Assembly (NCBI RefSeq): GCF_014652135.1
Contig: NZ_BMYF01000014.1
Location: 1 to 64,000, forward strand
Length of the DNA stretch: 64,000 nucleotides
Reading direction: 5' to 3'
Source of the DNA: Mongoliitalea lutea
Lineage (GTDB): Bacteria > Bacteroidota > Bacteroidia > Cytophagales > Cyclobacteriaceae
Shown here: positions 6,594-16,312 of the stretch, piece after piece
Numbering within the stretch: the stretch's first letter is position 1
Layout: every line of letters starts with the position of its first letter
Notes under the pieces: generated by a model
Databases searched by the model: none
The model's input: the letters and a program-made list of their open reading frames with translations, nothing else
What the model was told of the DNA's origin: nothing
Made by a program: the position numbers and the translations under genes

Positions 6594-7859
6594 TCAATTA
6601 TCCGCTAATAATTTCTCTTCTGACTGAATAGGGATCGCTGCTAAGACTCCTAATTTCTCTGCTTTGACCAACTCGAAAGCTGCTCTATTGGCAGGAGCAA
6701 TAGGCTCGGATGGAGGGATCTTCTCCTGCAACCAGTCCACCTGCTTCCCATTTTTCCAGAATCTGAAACATAAATGCGGTCCAGTAGCTAAGCCTGTGCT
6801 TCCAACAAACCCAATTACCTGACCTTGCTTGACACGGGTACCAGGCTTCATACCTGAGGCAATCTTGGACATGTGCAAGTATTGAGTGGTGTAAGTATCG
6901 TTGTGTTTGATTTTAACATAATTCCCATTAGCACTCGTAAAGCGTGCCTCTACCACTGTGCCGTCTCCAACTGTACGGATTTCAGTACCTTCTTTAGCAG
7001 CATAGTCCGTACCCAAATGAGGCTTGTAGCGCTTTTGAACAGGATGAAACCTGTTAAGACTATATTTGGATGAAATTCTTGTAAATTTAACTGGATCCCT
7101 TAAAAATGCTTTTTTGAAGCTATTCCCTTCCTGATCAAAGAAAGAAACCTGTCCGTTCTGCTCAAACGGAATGGCAAAAAATTCTTCTCCTTTATATTTG
7201 AAGTAAGCTACTTCAATTTCTCCATTACCTACAACAATATCATCTACTACTTTTTCCTGAAAAATCACCTTAAACTCATCTCCTTTTTGTAAGGTTTTAA
7301 AATCAACTGACCAACCAAATAAATCGGCAAATTGATCGACTACATCGTAACTGATCCCTAATCCTGTCATGTTAGATGATAAGTTGGATGTAATCGTACC
7401 TCCGATTTCTACCGGACGATAAGTTATCGGACGCTCTTCTTTGTAGATGGCTACTTCTTCAAAATTAATGACAACGTACTCCAATGGATTGGGCTCATAA
7501 ATAAAAAATTGCGCTTGCGAAGAGTCTTTTGCCGCTAAGACGGTGAATTTTTTATTGTACGCGATACGACGAACATCAAAAACTTCCTTGGATTTCTTGG
7601 CGATTTCGTCGATGATTTGAAAAGGAATATTGAAAGGAGCCAAGAGAGAGGAAAGCGTTTCATTTTTCCCGACCACTCCTTCGATGACATCCAAATCCTT
7701 GGCATTAATGCCAAATAAAACCAGGTCTTCTTCCTCTTCTTCGTAAACTTCCAGTTCAGTTTCCTCAAGGATGGTATCGGAATATACTTGGTTGTAGAGA
7801 TAATACCCTGCACCTAAGCATAGCACCAAAATCCCAGTGCTGATCCATTTTTTATTCAT
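6594..7859 (-). CDS. M23 family murein endopeptidase with altered HxH motif
   Basis: This 421-residue protein has an N-terminal membrane anchor (about 5-22) and an acidic linker. An OapA/LysM-like domain around 60-110 would bind the wall, and a C-terminal M23 (LytM) peptidase domain spans about 275-375. HLGTD at 281-285 supplies the HxxxD pair and H329 is present. The usual HxH reads HLC (362-364), so the third zinc ligand would be Cys instead of His. The family cleaves peptide cross-links during wall growth. The start chosen is the ATG before KKWISTGIL. A longer frame starts 31 codons upstream without a plausible signal. It is divergent from aspS and probably a single-gene unit. Confidence 0.85.
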   Translation of the reverse strand: MNKKWISTGILVLCLGAGYYLYNQVYSDTILEETELEVYEEEEEDLVLFGINAKDLDVIEGVVGKNETLSSLLAPFNIPFQIIDEIAKKSKEVFDVRRIAYNKKFTVLAAKDSSQAQFFIYEPNPLEYVVINFEEVAIYKEERPITYRPVEIGGTITSNLSSNMTGLGISYDVVDQFADLFGWSVDFKTLQKGDEFKVIFQEKVVDDIVVGNGEIEVAYFKYKGEEFFAIPFEQNGQVSFFDQEGNSFKKAFLRDPVKFTRISSKYSLNRFHPVQKRYKPHLGTDYAAKEGTEIRTVGDGTVVEARFTSANGNYVKIKHNDTYTTQYLHMSKIASGMKPGTRVKQGQVIGFVGSTGLATGPHLCFRFWKNGKQVDWLQEKIPPSEPIAPANRAAFELVKAEKLGVLAAIPIQSEEKLLADN

Positions 7860-8108
7860 GTGTAGTATTGTTGGCTGCGGATGGAATTCAAAGAAATTTA
7901 AATTCCGTTCAAATAGCAAGTTTTTCAAGGTTTTTATACCTAACAATTTCAACGAAGGTTACGAAATAAAAATTGCCCAATGTTCTTTTGAAATCATTTG
8001 ATGAACTAGAAATTTTGAAAAAAATCAATTGTTCGGAACAATGCTTACAAAAACCATAAGGATTCGGTCATAATTATTCATTTCTGTCGTATACTTGGCG
8101 ACTTTGCT

Positions 8109-8116
8109 TATCTTTG
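8109..8116 (+). promoter_or_regulatory. -7 box of the aspS promoter
   Basis: TATCTTTG matches the Bacteroidetes -7 consensus TAnnTTTG and lies 23 bp before the aspS ATG. No convincing -33 element was seen at the usual distance. Confidence 0.55.
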
Positions 8117-8139
8117 TCGACTTAAAAAAATAAAAACAA

Positions 8140-9891
8140 ATGCTACGAACACATACCTGTGGAGAATTGAGACTTGACCACGTAAACCAAGAGGTAACTT
8201 TAGCTGGATGGGTACAGCGTGTACGCAATAAAGGGGGGTTGATTTGGGTGGATTTGAGAGATCGCTACGGAGTGACCCAATTGATTTTTGAAGAAGGATC
8301 TACGGACAAAGCTTTATTGGAAAAAGCAGCTTCTTTGGGAAGAGAATTTGTCATTACCGCCACAGGTGTAGTCATTGAGCGTGCCTCAAAAAATGATAAA
8401 ATACAAACAGGGGCAATTGAAGTAAAAGCTGCTAACCTAGAAGTATTAAATCCTGCCAAAGTTCCTCCGTTCATTATCGAAGATGATACCGATGGAGGGG
8501 ATGAACTTCGCATGAAATACCGCTACCTTGACCTTCGAAGAAATGTAGTTCGTGAAAAGTTGCAACTCCGTCACCGCATGATGCAGGAGACTAGAAAATA
8601 TATGGATGCTGCGGACTTTATCGAAGTAGAAACTCCTGTATTGATCAAATCTACACCGGAAGGTGCCCGTGACTTTGTCGTTCCAAGCAGGGTAAATCCG
8701 GGAGAATTCTATGCATTGCCACAATCTCCACAAACCTTCAAACAGTTATTGATGGTCAGTGGATTTGACAGATATTTTCAGATTGTCAAATGCTTCAGAG
8801 ACGAAGATTTAAGAGCAGACCGTCAGCCGGAATTCACTCAGATTGACTGCGAAATGTCTTTCGTTTCCCAAGAAGATATCTTGAATACCTTTGAAGGCTT
8901 GACCAAGCATTTATTCAGAGAGGTGAAAGGCATCGAATTGGAAGAGGTGAAGCGTATGACCTACGAGGATGCGATGAAATTCTACGGGAATGATAAGCCT
9001 GACTTAAGGTTTGACATGAAGTTTGTGGAATTAACAAATGTTGCACAAGGAAAAGGGTTCTCCATTTTTGATGTTGCTGAATTGGTAGTGGGTATCTGTG
9101 CCAAAGGTGCTGGCGAATATACCCGCAAGCAAATCGATGAGATCACCGAATGGGTGAAGCGCCCACAGATTGGGGCAAAAGGTTTGGTTTATGTGAAATG
9201 CAACGCAGATGGAAGCTTCAAATCTTCTGTGGATAAATTTTACAATCAGGAAGACTTAAGTGCTTGGGCAAAATTGGCTGGTGCCGAAGCAGGAGATTTG
9301 CTATTGATTTTGTCCGGCGAAGCCAAAACTACCCGCAAACAACTTTCCGAGCTGCGCTTGAAAATGGGTGAGGATTTGGGCCTAAGGGATAGAAATGTAT
9401 TCAAACCATTGTGGGTAGTTGATTTTCCTCTACTTGAGTGGGACGAAGAAACCCAGCGCTTCCACGCCATGCACCATCCATTTACTTCCCCTAAAGCGGA
9501 AGATATTCCTATGTTGGAAACAGATCCAGGACTCGTTCGTGCCAATGCTTACGACTTGGTCATCAACGGGGTGGAGATTGGCGGAGGTTCCATCAGAATT
9601 CACGACAGAGCAACCCAACAATTGATGTTCAGACACTTAGGATTCACCGAGGAGGAAGCACAAAAGCAGTTTGGTTTCTTAATGGAAGCCTTCGAATACG
9701 GCGCCCCTCCACATGGTGGTATTGCCTTTGGATTTGACCGTTTGTGTGCAATTTTTGGAGGCTCCGATTCTATCAGAGATTACATTGCCTTCCCGAAAAA
9801 CAACTCCGGAAGAGACGTCATGATTGACTCTCCAAGTACTATTGCTGAAGAGCAATTACAGGAATTGTCCATCAAGGTTGCATTAAAATAA
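8140..9891 (+). CDS. aspS: Aspartyl-tRNA synthetase
   Basis: This is a 583-residue class II synthetase of bacterial type that charges tRNA-Asp with aspartate in the cytoplasm. The order is: an N-terminal OB-fold anticodon domain (ending near 110), the catalytic core with motif 2 [16 protein letters not shown], the bacterial GAD insertion, and motif 3 reading GIAFGFDRL near the end. The length fits the family. It is transcribed alone, with a -7 box just upstream and a strong terminator after it. Confidence 0.98.
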   Translation: MLRTHTCGELRLDHVNQEVTLAGWVQRVRNKGGLIWVDLRDRYGVTQLIFEEGSTDKALLEKAASLGREFVITATGVVIERASKNDKIQTGAIEVKAANLEVLNPAKVPPFIIEDDTDGGDELRMKYRYLDLRRNVVREKLQLRHRMMQETRKYMDAADFIEVETPVLIKSTPEGARDFVVPSRVNPGEFYALPQSPQTFKQLLMVSGFDRYFQIVKCFRDEDLRADRQPEFTQIDCEMSFVSQEDILNTFEGLTKHLFREVKGIELEEVKRMTYEDAMKFYGNDKPDLRFDMKFVELTNVAQGKGFSIFDVAELVVGICAKGAGEYTRKQIDEITEWVKRPQIGAKGLVYVKCNADGSFKSSVDKFYNQEDLSAWAKLAGAEAGDLLLILSGEAKTTRKQLSELRLKMGEDLGLRDRNVFKPLWVVDFPLLEWDEETQRFHAMHHPFTSPKAEDIPMLETDPGLVRANAYDLVINGVEIGGGSIRIHDRATQQLMFRHLGFTEEEAQKQFGFLMEAFEYGAPPHGGIAFGFDRLCAIFGGSDSIRDYIAFPKNNSGRDVMIDSPSTIAEEQLQELSIKVALK

Positions 9892-9908
9892 AAACACTTC
9901 CACTCAAA

Positions 9909-9962
9909 AGCCTAGTTTAGCACGAAAAGGATCCCCTATTCTCTAAACTAGGCTATTTTTTT
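9909..9962 (+). terminator. aspS terminator
   Basis: A perfect 12-bp stem AGCCTAGTTTAG / CTAAACTAGGCT is followed by a run of Ts. Confidence 0.9.
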
Positions 9963-10086
9963 GCAAATTTTCAACCTGCTTTTTATCCACTTAACATCTT
10001 TTTTATCCATTCAAAACTTAGCGATACAGGTGATTAAACTATTCATTCACTTCGCAGTCTAAATTCTAGTTCAATAATTCTACCAA

Positions 10087-12954
10087 ATGAAAATTTCTAC
10101 CACTATTAAATTTTTGTTCGTGCTTTTGTTCATCTATTCTTTTGATGTTCAGGCACAAAGACCCGGAGGAGGACAAGCCCCCATATTAAAAGGGAAGGTC
10201 ATCGAAGGTGACAGCAAAGAAGGAATGATCGGTGCCAATGTCTTGGTAAAAACGGTAACCGATTCCTTGCTAGTATCCACCGTTACAGGTGTGGACGGAA
10301 GCTTTGAAATCGAGCGTCCAAGAATTCCATCCGTAAAAATTGAAATCTCTTTCCTGGGCTACCAGAAAATCACCAAAATCCATGAGCGAGGGCAATCCTT
10401 AGATTTGGGTACGCTTATTTTGCTAGAAGACTCCAAGCTTCTTGGTGAAGTAGTCATCGAGGGTCAAATCCCCGTAGGTGAAGTCCGTGGTGACACTACT
10501 TCCTTCAATGCCAATGCATTTAAAACACGTGAAAACGCAGATGCAGAGGAATTAGTAAGAAAAATCCCAGGTGTAACCATTCAAAACGGTGAAATCCAAG
10601 CCAAAGGAGAACGTGTAGAACGAGTAATTGTGGATGGTAGAGAGTTCTTTGGTTCGGATCCATTTTTGGCACTTAGAAACTTACCGGCAGACGTTATTGA
10701 CCGGGTTGAAATTCTAGACCAACGCTCTGATCAATCCAGGTTAACTGGATTTGATGATGGTAACTTTTCAAGAACCATCAACATTGTCACGCGACCTGAC
10801 AGAAGAAACGGTCAGTTTGGGCGTGTGTATGGTGGCTATGGAACTGATGGAAGATATTCCGCAGGTGGTAACTTCAACATGTTTAAAGGAAATAAGCGTA
10901 TTTCCATCATTGGTCTATTCAACAACATCAACCAACAAAACTTCTCCTCACAAGATCTAGTAGGTGTTGGTGGCGGTGGCGGTGGTGGCCGAGGAGGCTT
11001 TGGAGGTGGTCGTCCTGGCGGTGGCGGTAACAACAACTTCTTGGTGGGGCAAGATCAAGGGATTATTACTACCAACAGCTTGGGGGTTAACTACTCTGAT
11101 AAGTTCGGAGATAAAATGAACTTCACTGCAAGTTATTTCTTCAACTCCACCAACAATAACCTATTCAGATTGACTAATCGGGAGATTATCCTATCCGAAA
11201 CCAACCGTCAGTTTTACGAAGAAAGTTTGTTTAATACCATCCGTAACAATAACCATAGAATCAATTCCCGTATTGAATACGATATCACCCCTAAGCATGC
11301 GGTGATTGTGACGCCTTCGATTAATTTCCAGAATAACAGCACCTTCAATGATCGGGATGCGATCACCCGTACAGGAGTCTTGGCGCCACTAAGTGCTACA
11401 CGGTCAATCTCAGATGCACAGACAGATGGGTATAATATTTCAAACAATTTGGTTTACCGCTACAAGTTTGATAAAAAAGGAAGAACACTTTCTACTACCA
11501 TATTTACTTCTTGGAATAAGCGTGATCAATTATCAGAATTGATTGCAGCCAATCAGGATTTCATCCGAGACATCCGTGATACCTTAAATCAGGAGACCAT
11601 TGGGCTTTCTGATGGATTCAATTACAGAGCTACTTTGCAATTTACAGAGGCATTGAGTGAAAAATCCTTATTGACAGCTTCTTACCAAGTGGGTAACAAC
11701 AAAACATCTGCCGATCAGCAGACCTTCGCTATGCTTCCGGAATTAGGAATCATGGTTTTGGATACAGCTTTGAGTAACGTGTTTGAAAACAGGTTCATCA
11801 TCCAAAGACCAAGCGTAGGCTATAGCTACAATTATCAAAAGTGGAATATCAATGCCAGCATGGACTACCAGTATGCGGTACAGGAAAACGATGCTCTTTT
11901 CCCAGTGGAACGTACCTTCAATCAGTCTTTTAGCAACTTCTTGCCAAGCATGAACGCATTCTATAGAAACATGCAAACGGGTTTTTCCTTCCGCATGCGT
12001 TACAGAACATTTACGCAGGAGCCTTCTGTGAATCAATTACAAAACGTAATCAACAACCAAAACCAGTTAGCACTTTCAGTGGGTAACCCGGATTTGGGAC
12101 AGGCGTTTTCACACAATATCTTCGCAAACATTTCTAAAATAAACTTAGAAAAATCAAGAACTTTCTTCATGTTTGGTACTTTCTCGGTGACGGAAAACTT
12201 TATCGGAAACAGTACCTTCATTGCACAAACAGATACCTTGATCAATGGGGAGGTACTGCTGAGACCAGGTAGTCAGATCTCAAGACCGGAAAACTTATCA
12301 GGTCAGTTCAGATCACGTTTGTTTTTGACCTATGGAGCTCCGATCAAAAAAATCAAGACGCAGTTTAACACTAACTCCAGTGTGTCTTACAACAGAACAC
12401 CAGGTATTATCAATGATCAGAAAAACTTCAATGATAACATTGACCTTGCACAAGGAGTAACCTTTACAAGTAATATCTCTAAGGATGTGGACTTTACCTT
12501 GCAGACGACAGCAACGTATACCATTGTTAACAGCAGTTTGCAACAGAATTTGAACAACAACTTCTATGTTCAGAGCTCCAATATCCGCTTCTATTACTCT
12601 CCTAACGGTGGTAAATTATTCATTTCCAATACTGCTCAAAACAACTTGTTCAGAGGTTTATCTGCTGATTTGGATCAGTCTGTATGGTTGTGGAACATTG
12701 AGGCTGGTATGAGATTCGCTAAAAATAACAAAGCAGAATTAAAAGTAACTGTATTTGACCTATTGAATCAAAACAATGCGATTGCAAGAACTGTCACAGA
12801 CGTGGCCATCGAAGATACCTTTACCCGCGTATTGAACAGATTTGCCTTATTGACTTTCTCTTACAATATTGGAAACTTCAGAGCAGAGCAACCCGCTCAA
12901 GGAGGACCAGGGGGCATGCGTGGCCCTTGGGGCGGCGGAAGCAGAACTTGGTAA
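10087..12954 (+). CDS. TonB-dependent outer membrane receptor (OMP beta-barrel type)
   Basis: This 955-residue protein has a signal peptide ending VQAQ (about 24). A carboxypeptidase-like regulatory domain (about 34-115) follows, then a plug-like region (about 120-235) and a C-terminal beta-barrel rich in alternating aromatic and Asn residues. A run of about 20 residues near 294-315 is almost pure Gly with Arg and Pro, and the C-terminus is also Gly-rich. The family imports substrates across the outer membrane with TonB energy, but the substrate is not evident. No SusD partner lies nearby. It is monocistronic between two terminators. Confidence 0.88.
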   Translation: MKISTTIKFLFVLLFIYSFDVQAQRPGGGQAPILKGKVIEGDSKEGMIGANVLVKTVTDSLLVSTVTGVDGSFEIERPRIPSVKIEISFLGYQKITKIHERGQSLDLGTLILLEDSKLLGEVVIEGQIPVGEVRGDTTSFNANAFKTRENADAEELVRKIPGVTIQNGEIQAKGERVERVIVDGREFFGSDPFLALRNLPADVIDRVEILDQRSDQSRLTGFDDGNFSRTINIVTRPDRRNGQFGRVYGGYGTDGRYSAGGNFNMFKGNKRISIIGLFNNINQQNFSSQDLVGVGGGGGGGRGGFGGGRPGGGGNNNFLVGQDQGIITTNSLGVNYSDKFGDKMNFTASYFFNSTNNNLFRLTNREIILSETNRQFYEESLFNTIRNNNHRINSRIEYDITPKHAVIVTPSINFQNNSTFNDRDAITRTGVLAPLSATRSISDAQTDGYNISNNLVYRYKFDKKGRTLSTTIFTSWNKRDQLSELIAANQDFIRDIRDTLNQETIGLSDGFNYRATLQFTEALSEKSLLTASYQVGNNKTSADQQTFAMLPELGIMVLDTALSNVFENRFIIQRPSVGYSYNYQKWNINASMDYQYAVQENDALFPVERTFNQSFSNFLPSMNAFYRNMQTGFSFRMRYRTFTQEPSVNQLQNVINNQNQLALSVGNPDLGQAFSHNIFANISKINLEKSRTFFMFGTFSVTENFIGNSTFIAQTDTLINGEVLLRPGSQISRPENLSGQFRSRLFLTYGAPIKKIKTQFNTNSSVSYNRTPGIINDQKNFNDNIDLAQGVTFTSNISKDVDFTLQTTATYTIVNSSLQQNLNNNFYVQSSNIRFYYSPNGGKLFISNTAQNNLFRGLSADLDQSVWLWNIEAGMRFAKNNKAELKVTVFDLLNQNNAIARTVTDVAIEDTFTRVLNRFALLTFSYNIGNFRAEQPAQGGPGGMRGPWGGGSRTW

Positions 12955-12966
12955 CCTATTACCCAC

Positions 12967-13003
12967 AAACAAAAAAAGAGGCAAATTGCCTCTTTTTTTG
13001 TTT
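12967..13003. terminator. Bidirectional terminator between receptor and fasciclin genes
   Basis: AAAGAGGCAA/TTGCCTCTTT forms a stem with A-runs and T-runs on both sides. It serves the converging genes ending at 12954 and 13021. Confidence 0.9.
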
Positions 13004-13020
13004 CATCCCGTTGGTTACAA

Positions 13021-13587
13021 TCAACCTTTTGGTAAAACTACTGTGTCAACCACGTGAATCACTCCATTCGATTGGAATACATCAGCAATAGTTACTTTTG
13101 ATTTTCCACCATTTTCATCAGAGATGTACAAGTCTTTGCCTTCCATCCATGCAGTCAACTTACCTCCCTGTACTGTTGTCAAGGTTGCTTTTCCGTTTCC
13201 TTTCTTAATTGCTTCAGCGATTTCTTTTGCTCCCATTTTACCAGCTACTACGTGATAAGTAAGAATACCTGTCAGAGTTTCTTTGTTCTCAGGCTTCACC
13301 AAAGTCTCAACTGTACCTGCCGGTAATTTTTCAAAGGCAGCATTGGTAGGAGCGAATACCGTAAATGGTCCTGCAGACTGCAAGGTCTCAACCAATCCAG
13401 CAGCCTGTACTGCGGCTACTAGCGTCGTGTGATCTTGGGAATTTACGGCATTAGCTACAATGTTTTTGGATGGGTACATGGGTGCACCACCTACTTCTAC
13501 TGTTTTCTCTTTTTGACCAAATGCCTGACCTGCGGTGAATATACAAAAAGCGATCAATGCGGATTTTAGAAATGTTGTTGTTTTCAT
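13021..13587 (-). CDS. Secreted fasciclin (FAS1) domain protein
   Basis: This is a 188-residue protein with a signal peptide (cleavage near AFGQ, about 24) and a single FAS1 domain filling the remainder. The FAS1 H1-like box reads AGPFTVFAPTNAAFEKLP. The YH motif lies in LTYHVVAGK, and the H2-like end is GVIHVVDTVVLP. FAS1 domains mediate adhesion or protein contacts at the cell surface. The protein has no membrane anchor, so it is periplasmic or secreted. It is a single gene, and the receptor upstream is convergent. Confidence 0.92.
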   Translation of the reverse strand: MKTTTFLKSALIAFCIFTAGQAFGQKEKTVEVGGAPMYPSKNIVANAVNSQDHTTLVAAVQAAGLVETLQSAGPFTVFAPTNAAFEKLPAGTVETLVKPENKETLTGILTYHVVAGKMGAKEIAEAIKKGNGKATLTTVQGGKLTAWMEGKDLYISDENGGKSKVTIADVFQSNGVIHVVDTVVLPKG

Positions 13588-13681
13588 GATTTTTAAATTT
13601 TGTTGTCTGCAGGGAATTACGAGGTCTTGGATAAATCTGGATTTAGCAGCTATTAAAAAATGTTTTTCCAGTCAATTATTT

Positions 13682-13689
13682 TAGATTTG
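13682..13689 (+). promoter_or_regulatory. -7 box of the pheS promoter
   Basis: TAGATTTG fits TAnnTTTG. It overlaps the upstream GTG at 13689, which argues that translation starts at the ATG at 13713. Confidence 0.6.
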
Positions 13690-13712
13690 TGCTTTCTAAG
13701 AATGAAAGATCC

Positions 13713-14741
13713 ATGGTTCAGGAGAAAGTAGATAAAATAAAGGAAGCAATTCGTGCTGCCTCGGCAAGCAACCAAGAACAGTTGGAGGCCTACCGTATGC
13801 AGTTTATCAGCAAAAAGAGTGTGGTAGGTGAGCTATTCGCAGAAATGCGAAATATTCCCAACGAGCACAAGAAAGCGTTTGGTCAGGTTGTCAATGAGGT
13901 CAAGGAACTAGCAGAGACAAAATTCAAAGAACTGATTGAGCATGTTTCTTCTGCTACCAAGCAATCTAAGTCCGCTGCTATAGATTTGACCCTGCCTCCT
14001 TCGAATATTGCTGTTGGAGGAATCCATCCTTTGACTGCCACCCGTCAGCGAATCATTGAGATATTTGAACGTATAGGTTTCAACCTTTCCGAAGGCCCGG
14101 AAATCGAAGACGATTGGCATAATTTCACAGCCTTGAATTTCCCTGAAAACCATCCGGCAAGAGAAATGCAGGATACCTTCTTCTTGGAGAAAAATCCGGA
14201 CATTGCGCTTCGTACCCATACATCTTCCGTGCAAGTACGCGTGATGGAAAACCAAAAACCTCCGATCCGTACATTATCTCCAGGTAGAGTCTATAGAAAT
14301 GAAGCCATCTCTGCCCGTGCCCATTGCATCTTCCATCAGGTGGAGGGGTTGTATGTAGATAAAAATGTTGGATTTGCTGACCTGAAAAACACCTTGTACC
14401 ACTTTGCGAAAGAAATGTTTGGTAAGGAAACCAAGGTACGCTTTAGACCTTCCTTCTTCCCATTCACAGAACCAAGTGCAGAAATTGATATTAGCTGTCA
14501 CTTATGTGGAGGAAAAGGCTGTAACGTCTGTAAAGGTACAGGTTGGGTTGAAATTGGTGGCTCAGGAATGGTAGATCCCAATGTCTTGGAAAACTGCGGG
14601 ATAGACTCCAAAGAATACACAGGATTTGCCTTTGGGATGGGTATAGAACGTATCGCCATGCTGAAATATCAGATCAAAGATCTCCGATTATTTACTGAAA
14701 ATGATGTGCGGTTTTTACAACAATTCCGCTCGCTGATATAA
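13713..14741 (+). CDS. pheS: Phenylalanyl-tRNA synthetase alpha subunit
   Basis: This 342-residue catalytic subunit of the alpha2-beta2 synthetase charges tRNA-Phe. It has an N-terminal coiled coil (about 1-85), which contacts tRNA, and a class II core. Motif 2 contains the RVYRNE block, and FRPSFFPFTEPSAE lies near 245. A Cys-rich stretch CHLCGGKGCNVCKGTGW may bind zinc, and motif 3 reads GFAFGMGIERIAM. pheT is not adjacent. The ATG was preferred over a GTG eight codons upstream that falls in the -7 promoter box. A short terminator follows. Confidence 0.97.
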   Translation: MVQEKVDKIKEAIRAASASNQEQLEAYRMQFISKKSVVGELFAEMRNIPNEHKKAFGQVVNEVKELAETKFKELIEHVSSATKQSKSAAIDLTLPPSNIAVGGIHPLTATRQRIIEIFERIGFNLSEGPEIEDDWHNFTALNFPENHPAREMQDTFFLEKNPDIALRTHTSSVQVRVMENQKPPIRTLSPGRVYRNEAISARAHCIFHQVEGLYVDKNVGFADLKNTLYHFAKEMFGKETKVRFRPSFFPFTEPSAEIDISCHLCGGKGCNVCKGTGWVEIGGSGMVDPNVLENCGIDSKEYTGFAFGMGIERIAMLKYQIKDLRLFTENDVRFLQQFRSLI

Positions 14742-14748
14742 CCAATCA

Positions 14749-14773
14749 AGCTCTCCACTGGGGAGCTTTTTTT
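14749..14773 (+). terminator. pheS terminator
   Basis: A short AGCTC-rich stem (AGCTCTCC / GGGAGCT) with a run of Ts. It overlaps the end of the converging GGGP synthase gene. Confidence 0.7.
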
Positions 14774-15539
14774 AATTGGATGAGATCCGGATAGTGGTCA
14801 AAAAATCTCCAATTTCATGTAGCAGACCTGGATTGCTTGCGGCAGCATTGCCAATGACAACCACATCTGCACCTGCTTGATAGGCAGTTTTTACAGCAGT
14901 CAAATCCCGTAATCCTCCTCCCACCAGTAAAGGCGCCTGAATATGCTTTTTGAATGATTTAATCAATGATGCAGGCACTGGTTGATGCGCACCACTTCCC
15001 GCTTCCATGTAGAAGTACTGTAAACCTAGATATTTCCCGGCTAAGGCAGTGGCGAGCATCAATTCCGGTTTATCGGCCGGCAGTGGTAAGGTCTGGGAAA
15101 TGTACTGAACGCTGCTATGATTCCCACCATCTATTAGCATATAACCGGTTGGAAGGACCTCCAGCGTTGTTTTGGCTAGTAAAGGGGCTACGGTCACATG
15201 CTGCCCGATCAGCAAATCCGGATTTCGGCCAGAAATCAGGGAAAGGAATAAGATTCCATCTGCCAACTCTGAAAACTGAATAGCATTCCCGGGAAAAATA
15301 AGTACTGGAATATCAGAAAGTACTGATTTGATGCTCCGAATGACCTGATCTAAATTTCTTTGTTGTACCAAACTCCCACCTACCAAAATAAAATCAATGG
15401 GCGCTTCTGTTAAACTGATCAGCAGCTCTTGAAAAGCTATCAAATCCCTCACATCATCCGGATCTATTAGCCAGGCAAGGCCTTTATTTCCTGTGAGGGC
15501 AAATGATTGGAGACTTTGGGCAATGGCATTAGGATTCAT
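14772..15539 (-). CDS. Geranylgeranylglyceryl phosphate synthase family protein
   Basis: This 255-residue TIM barrel is of the GGGPS/PcrB family, which joins a polyprenyl diphosphate to sn-glycerol-1-phosphate. Visible family motifs are WLIDPDD near the N-terminus, YMEAGSGA (substrate loop), GGGLRD (phosphate binding) and VVIGNAA. Bacteroidetes are known to hold group II GGGPS enzymes related to archaeal ones, and the physiological lipid product is not settled. The ATG at MNPNAIA overlaps the upstream gene by 11 bp. A start ten codons earlier would overlap by 41 bp. It is probably cotranscribed with the two small envelope genes upstream. Confidence 0.9.
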   Translation of the reverse strand: MNPNAIAQSLQSFALTGNKGLAWLIDPDDVRDLIAFQELLISLTEAPIDFILVGGSLVQQRNLDQVIRSIKSVLSDIPVLIFPGNAIQFSELADGILFLSLISGRNPDLLIGQHVTVAPLLAKTTLEVLPTGYMLIDGGNHSSVQYISQTLPLPADKPELMLATALAGKYLGLQYFYMEAGSGAHQPVPASLIKSFKKHIQAPLLVGGGLRDLTAVKTAYQAGADVVVIGNAAASNPGLLHEIGDFLTTIRISSN

Positions 15540-15909
15540 CTTCGCTTGGGGCCACAGAGTCTTGTTCATTCAAGCGCTTTATCAGAAACTCTCTCCCATA
15601 GTTCATGGCAATAGGAAGCAAAGCCATCCCTATCCTACCCATTAAGCCCGGTTGGTTTTTTTGAGTCAGGCGATGTTGCAGTTCTTCGTCAAGTAAGCCT
15701 TCCTTTTCTAAAACTTGAAGAACTTTCTCTGTTTTCTTTTTCTTTTTGGAGCCTAAAATTTTAACTGTAGCCGCAGCAATCATGGCTGAACCAAGTAATA
15801 CAGCACCCATTTTGATGTAATCCCCGGATTCATTTCTTGCTATGGAAAGCTGCATCTTGAGTGTCTGCTCCAATTCTTCGGCTTTTTTCTGAAGCTCTTT
15901 GTTAGTCAT
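15529..15909 (-). CDS. Small protein with N-terminal coiled coil and one membrane segment
   Basis: This is a 126-residue protein of unknown function. The N-terminus is a charged coiled coil (about 3-28), followed by a hydrophobic segment reading MGAVLLGSAMIAAATVKIL (about 35-53). A KKKKK cluster then marks the cytoplasmic side, and a polar C-terminus ends with an acidic tail. Its ATG overlaps the holin-like gene upstream by 8 bp, and its stop overlaps the GGGP synthase gene. This three-gene order suggests a membrane role. It resembles YqjK/YtxH-sized accessory proteins of DUF1469 operons, but that is context only. Confidence 0.7.
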   Translation of the reverse strand: MTNKELQKKAEELEQTLKMQLSIARNESGDYIKMGAVLLGSAMIAAATVKILGSKKKKKTEKVLQVLEKEGLLDEELQHRLTQKNQPGLMGRIGMALLPIAMNYGREFLIKRLNEQDSVAPSEDES

Positions 15910-16261
15910 CGTCTCTCGGGGTTTTGTTTTCTCCAAAAATAAATGCCCGCAAAAATGCCTTCAATGAGCGCCCAAATGATCGGGAATCTCTTGCCAGAAA
16001 GAAAATCAGAAATACAATCAGGTATAGAATTGCTACCAATAAAAAGCCTTTATAAGATGAGTACATCAAATCACTCAGATAAAAAGCGAGTGATAAACTC
16101 ATGAATAAAAGGATCATAACAGAAAAAACACCCATCAGAACCAAGAGAAATATCCTAGTGAGGACAATGGAAACCTGCTCAGAGATTTCATTTTTCACCA
16201 TATTGATCCTGACCTCAATGAGTTGCTTGATTGTCTGTACTATCTCAGAAATGTTGAACAT
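15902..16261 (-). CDS. Phage-holin-like membrane protein (DUF1469 family)
   Basis: This 119-residue protein has an N-terminal amphipathic helix. Two strong membrane segments follow (about 36-60 and 68-92) in a hairpin, and then a basic tail. The pattern matches the Phage_holin_3_6/DUF1469 (YqjE-like) family, which is chromosomal in many bacteria and not part of a prophage. No phage genes lie nearby. The function is unknown, and it is the first gene of a three-gene overlapping operon. Confidence 0.8.
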   Translation of the reverse strand: MFNISEIVQTIKQLIEVRINMVKNEISEQVSIVLTRIFLLVLMGVFSVMILLFMSLSLAFYLSDLMYSSYKGFLLVAILYLIVFLIFFLARDSRSFGRSLKAFLRAFIFGENKTPRDDD

Positions 16262-16312
16262 GCGTCTTGCTATTGTTGGAAATTGAATACAATATACAGC
16301 AAAAATCGTGCA

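Noticed and set aside
6873-7073. Small frames on the strand opposite large genes (for example 6873-7073 and 54023-54446)
   Set aside because: They are antisense shadows of well-supported genes with no start context or family match.
15529-16261. Prophage remnant because of a holin-like gene
   Set aside because: DUF1469 proteins are common chromosomal proteins, and no lysin, capsid or integrase gene is nearby.
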